The notes under the pieces are model-generated. The model had not been told where the DNA came from. It searched no databases and saw only the letters and a program-made list of their open reading frames with translations. From assembly GCA_958298945.1 (NCBI GenBank), contig OY282606.1, positions 56,123,920 through 56,187,919 of the forward strand: a DNA stretch of 64,000 nucleotides, in the 5' to 3' direction. This stretch comes from Atherix ibis. Its lineage: Eukaryota; Arthropoda; Insecta; Diptera; Athericidae. Shown here one piece after another: positions 61,736-64,000 of the stretch. The translations under genes were made by a program, and so were the position numbers. Every line of letters begins with the position of its first letter. Position 1 is the stretch's first letter.

Positions 61736-62615
61736 ATGGATGGTAAGGCATTTATTTTATCTATATTTGCATATTTTTTAATTACGGTTTCTTCGTACAC
61801 TAATACGTTTGATTGGAATGCATAAAAGATCATTGATGCTATGACTGTATTCAAGCACTTGCCGATTTAGTGGAAGAACTTATTATTGCGGTTGTAAGTA
61901 TTTCAAGCGAACAAATGATCAAACAAGAAAGTAATAATAGAACAAAAATCCTTTATGTGCTAAGAAATAATTTCTTTGGTGATTTTAGAGAGTTTTTTGA
62001 GCACTTTGATCAGTTTTTTATGAATAGGGGCCCTAGTGTTAATAGAGTGGTGGTGTTGCTTTGTTCCGGGTTTATTATTGATAAAGGCGGAACAATAGTT
62101 ACCAATTATTATGTTATCAAAAACGATGAAGATATCACAGTTATTATGAATGATAATTATCATTTTAAAGTAGAAGTTTAAGGCTATGACGCAAGAACTG
62201 ATCTTGCTGTTGTTAAGATTCATTTTAATAAAGATGTTCCTTTTGTTGCATTTGGTAACTCTGATACAGCAAGGGTTGACAACACAGTTATTGCAATAGG
62301 TAACCAATTTGGTTTGGGTAGCTCCGTTAGTAAGAGAGTTGTATCTGCAAGGTCTAGAGATATTAGTATTGGCACTATGAATGAATTTATTAATAGAGAC
62401 AACTCTGGAGGGACATTATTTGATTTAAGTGGAGAAGTTATAGGCATTAATACCGCTATTTATTCTCCATCTAAGTCTGGCGGTAACATGGGTATAGGCT
62501 TTGCTATACCATCTAATTCAGCTATGTCAATTATTGACATATTAAAAAGTGGCAAAAAAATAAAACATGGTGCAAGTTAAGTCTATAACGAATGAATTCG
62601 CTGAGTCGAGACACT
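61736..62615 (+). pseudogene. htrA: Bacterial HtrA/DegP serine protease relic (Wolbachia-like)
   Basis: From ATG 61736 the DNA encodes a signal peptide (KAFILSIFAYFLITVSSYTN). After a frameshift near 61830 come ALADLVEELIIAVVSISSEQ, GFIIDKGGTIVTNYYVIKND, a TAA at 62179-62181, GYDARTDLAVVKI, GNQFGLGSSV, SARSRDISIGTMNEF, NRDNSGGTLFDLSGEVIGIN and GIGFAIPSN. A further frameshift near 62570 leads into ITNEFAES. The family degrades misfolded periplasmic proteins with a His-Asp-Ser triad. Here His (TNYHV) is Tyr at 62110-62112, Asp (TDLAV) and Ser (NSGG, 62404-62406) remain, the residues expected just before NRGNSGG are missing, and both PDZ domains are absent (about 290 of an expected ~490 residues). 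It cannot be functional. The wording is closest to Wolbachia DegP as I remember it. Confidence 0.9.
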
Positions 62616-62629
62616 CGGGGAATTTTTCT

Positions 62630-62659
62630 GGTGTGACGGTGGGTCACACCTCCTTTTTC
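62630..62659 (+). terminator. Intrinsic-terminator-like hairpin
   Basis: The stem ggtgtgac / gtcacacc (8 bp, loop ggtgg) is followed by tcctttttc. In a bacterial genome this would be read as a rho-independent terminator; it fits the end of the hflC-htrA segment, though the intact gene would run further, so it may belong to a joined piece. Confidence 0.5.
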
Positions 62660-63023
62660 AGTTATTAGATTCCATCAAATCTTCGCCATTATCATTGCCT
62701 GCGGAGTAAGATGGTATCTGCATATTAAATATACTGTTAACCGAATTAATTACTTTTGTTAAATGGTGAAGGCTCTGGTTGGCAGTAAATATAAGATCCA
62801 ATTAGCTAAGGCTCCAGAAAATTAGGGTATCCAATGTTTTTTTGTTGGAAGAAGCGGTGCTCAGTAACCACCTCACAATGTGTGCTAGAATCCTAGTAGC
62901 AAGATTTATACTTTTAATACCAACGATTAACTGTTCAATTAGACTGGCTAATGGATTACTGCAAACTTCAGCTCCAATTCTACACTTTTCACATATAAAA
63001 ACCTTTGTTGCTATGTCTATACT
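62658..63023 (-). pseudogene. Unidentified reading frame next to the bacterial segment
   Basis: The minus strand is open from 63023 to 62805, then a TAA at 62802-62804, then open again to the TGA at 62658-62660. It reads CEKCRIGAEVCSNPLASLIE, INLATRILAHIVRWLLSTAS, LTKVINSVNSIFNMQIPSYS and ends EDLMESNN. The composition looks like real protein and the stretch is less AT-rich than the host spacer. I do not recognise it; it could be a second bacterial gene brought in with htrA. The opposite strand is also open (62842-63078), so this call is uncertain. Confidence 0.35.
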
Positions 63024-63979
63024 TCAAAAAACAATACCTAACCCTATTTATGAAAAAATCCAGCTTCATTTTCATTAATAATTTTCAAAGAAAATACTAA
63101 TTCGTCCTTCGTGACTAATCTAGTAATCTTACTTTAGATAAAATTCAATATAACCCGCTTATAACAGTTGATCAGCTGGCGAAAAAACCAGCTAACCAAA
63201 TAGCTAAAAACACCTCAAGCAAACCGTAGACACTAGTGAGCAGTGTCCTTTGAAAGAGAATAATCTTCACAAAGAAATGATATTTTGCCTAAAACATAAT
63301 TTCCGTTTGAGCACTACGCTTGCCCAAAATGCCCATTCTAATAGAAAGACACCTCTCTCAAAAATTTTAAATCCCTCAATACCTTTTCCAAAATATCTTT
63401 TGGATTTTTTAAAATATGAAACAATAATTTCAGATCTCAAATATTCATATATAAAATAAAAACTATAATAATGTAAGTATATCGAAAAAGGAGTTCAATT
63501 GATTGAAAGCCTTTAAAAAGGAGCTAATACGAGTATATAAGCGGTAGTGAGACAATTTTAAAGAAAAAATAATTAATTAGAAGAATACATTTTTAAAAAC
63601 ACTAGTAATGACCTAACAAGTGGAAAGTCAGCTTATCTACTGTGGAGCAAATATTATTCAACGTAATAAGAGTAATGCGAGTGTGCAATATCGATTCTCT
63701 TGGATGCATACATATTTACTAATAGATTAAGTTCCAAAGCGAACAAAGAAGGGTTAGTGAATGTTCGTCTTTTACATTTAATTGCAAATAGTTGCTTGTT
63801 GATACATAAATATAGATATAATTGTAGAAAAGATTAGAAAAATAACCAAGAATATATGTAGTAGTTCCTTGGGCAGCTATACATCGGCAGAGACCTTCAG
63901 TTCTTTGGTTACACTCGTTCCGACAGTACTTATCGTCTTTTGAAGTGTTACTTGATCGTGGGTAACAATTAAAAGTAAA
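63024..63979. other. Right-hand spacer
   Basis: No confident gene. A 69-codon plus frame at 63250-63459 lacks known motifs. The right edge of the bacterial insertion cannot be placed; DNA up to about 63460 is somewhat less AT-rich than the host spacer. Confidence 0.4.
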
Positions 63980-63994
63980 ATGGAATTTGATCAG
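63980..63994 (+). CDS. Possible first coding exon of a gene running off the window
   Basis: An ATG in good context (GTAAAATGG) opens five codons (MEFDQ) followed by GTAAAT, a valid donor, at the window's end. This is suggestive only; nothing downstream is available. Confidence 0.25.
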
Positions 63995-64000
63995 GTAAAT

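Noticed and set aside
61736..62615. Possibility that the HtrA sequence is the fly's own mitochondrial HtrA2/Omi
   Set aside because: It is intronless, has a bacterial-type signal peptide, follows an hflC end by seven bases and contains Wolbachia-like wording (SARSRDISIGTMNEF) rather than the animal HtrA2 sequence.
1..64000. CRISPR array, toxin-antitoxin or phage-type system
   Set aside because: No spaced short repeats or such genes are present; the window is eukaryotic apart from the hflC-htrA relic.

Overview
The window reads as nuclear DNA of a higher fly (Diptera, probably Schizophora). It is very AT-rich. Its genes have canonical GT-AG introns, two carry the arthropod-typical ZAD zinc-finger architecture, and the proteins are close to Drosophila CCT2, Ankle2, the phosphorylase-kinase alpha subunit (CG7766) and Irbp18. 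From memory the first three are X-linked (Muller A) in Drosophila, so this may be a Muller A segment. The species is not determinable from sequence alone.

Layout: 1-3.7 kb is AT-rich spacer with one MITE. A short C/EBP-gamma-like bZIP gene (3698-4693, +) converges on an 11-exon Ankle2 gene (6353-10366, -). A patch of hairpins and a transposon-like reading frame follows (10.4-12 kb). Next come two ZAD C2H2 zinc-finger genes arranged tail to tail (12654-14569, + and 14706-15835, -). The phosphorylase kinase alpha gene fills 16738-44799 (+). Its long introns hold mariner, Tc1-like and LINE debris. Its exons join into 3747 nt without a frame break, counting one 30-nt microexon and either one of two interchangeable 148-nt exons. 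It converges on CCT2 (47927-50055, -), whose start codon forms a coding exon of its own.

From 51 kb on, host genes are scarce. There is a Tc1 relic, a Harbinger-like MITE and several mariners. One 1.28-kb mariner has TA duplications and sits inside an older, unrelated transposase relic. At 61.56-62.66 kb there is a decayed bacterial segment: the end of hflC, then seven bases later htrA/degP with a signal peptide, followed by a terminator-like hairpin. The protein resembles Wolbachia/Rickettsiales homologues and carries a stop, frameshifts, a lost catalytic His and no PDZ domains. This is best read as an old nuclear Wolbachia-type insertion.

The four observations most worth following are (1) the bacterial hflC-htrA insertion, (2) the equal-length alternative exons in the PhK alpha gene, (3) a 79-bp piece of CCT2 exon 3 embedded in a mariner copy 2.7 kb from its source, and (4) a perfect 36-bp intronic hairpin just upstream of the exon shared by the alternative splice forms.
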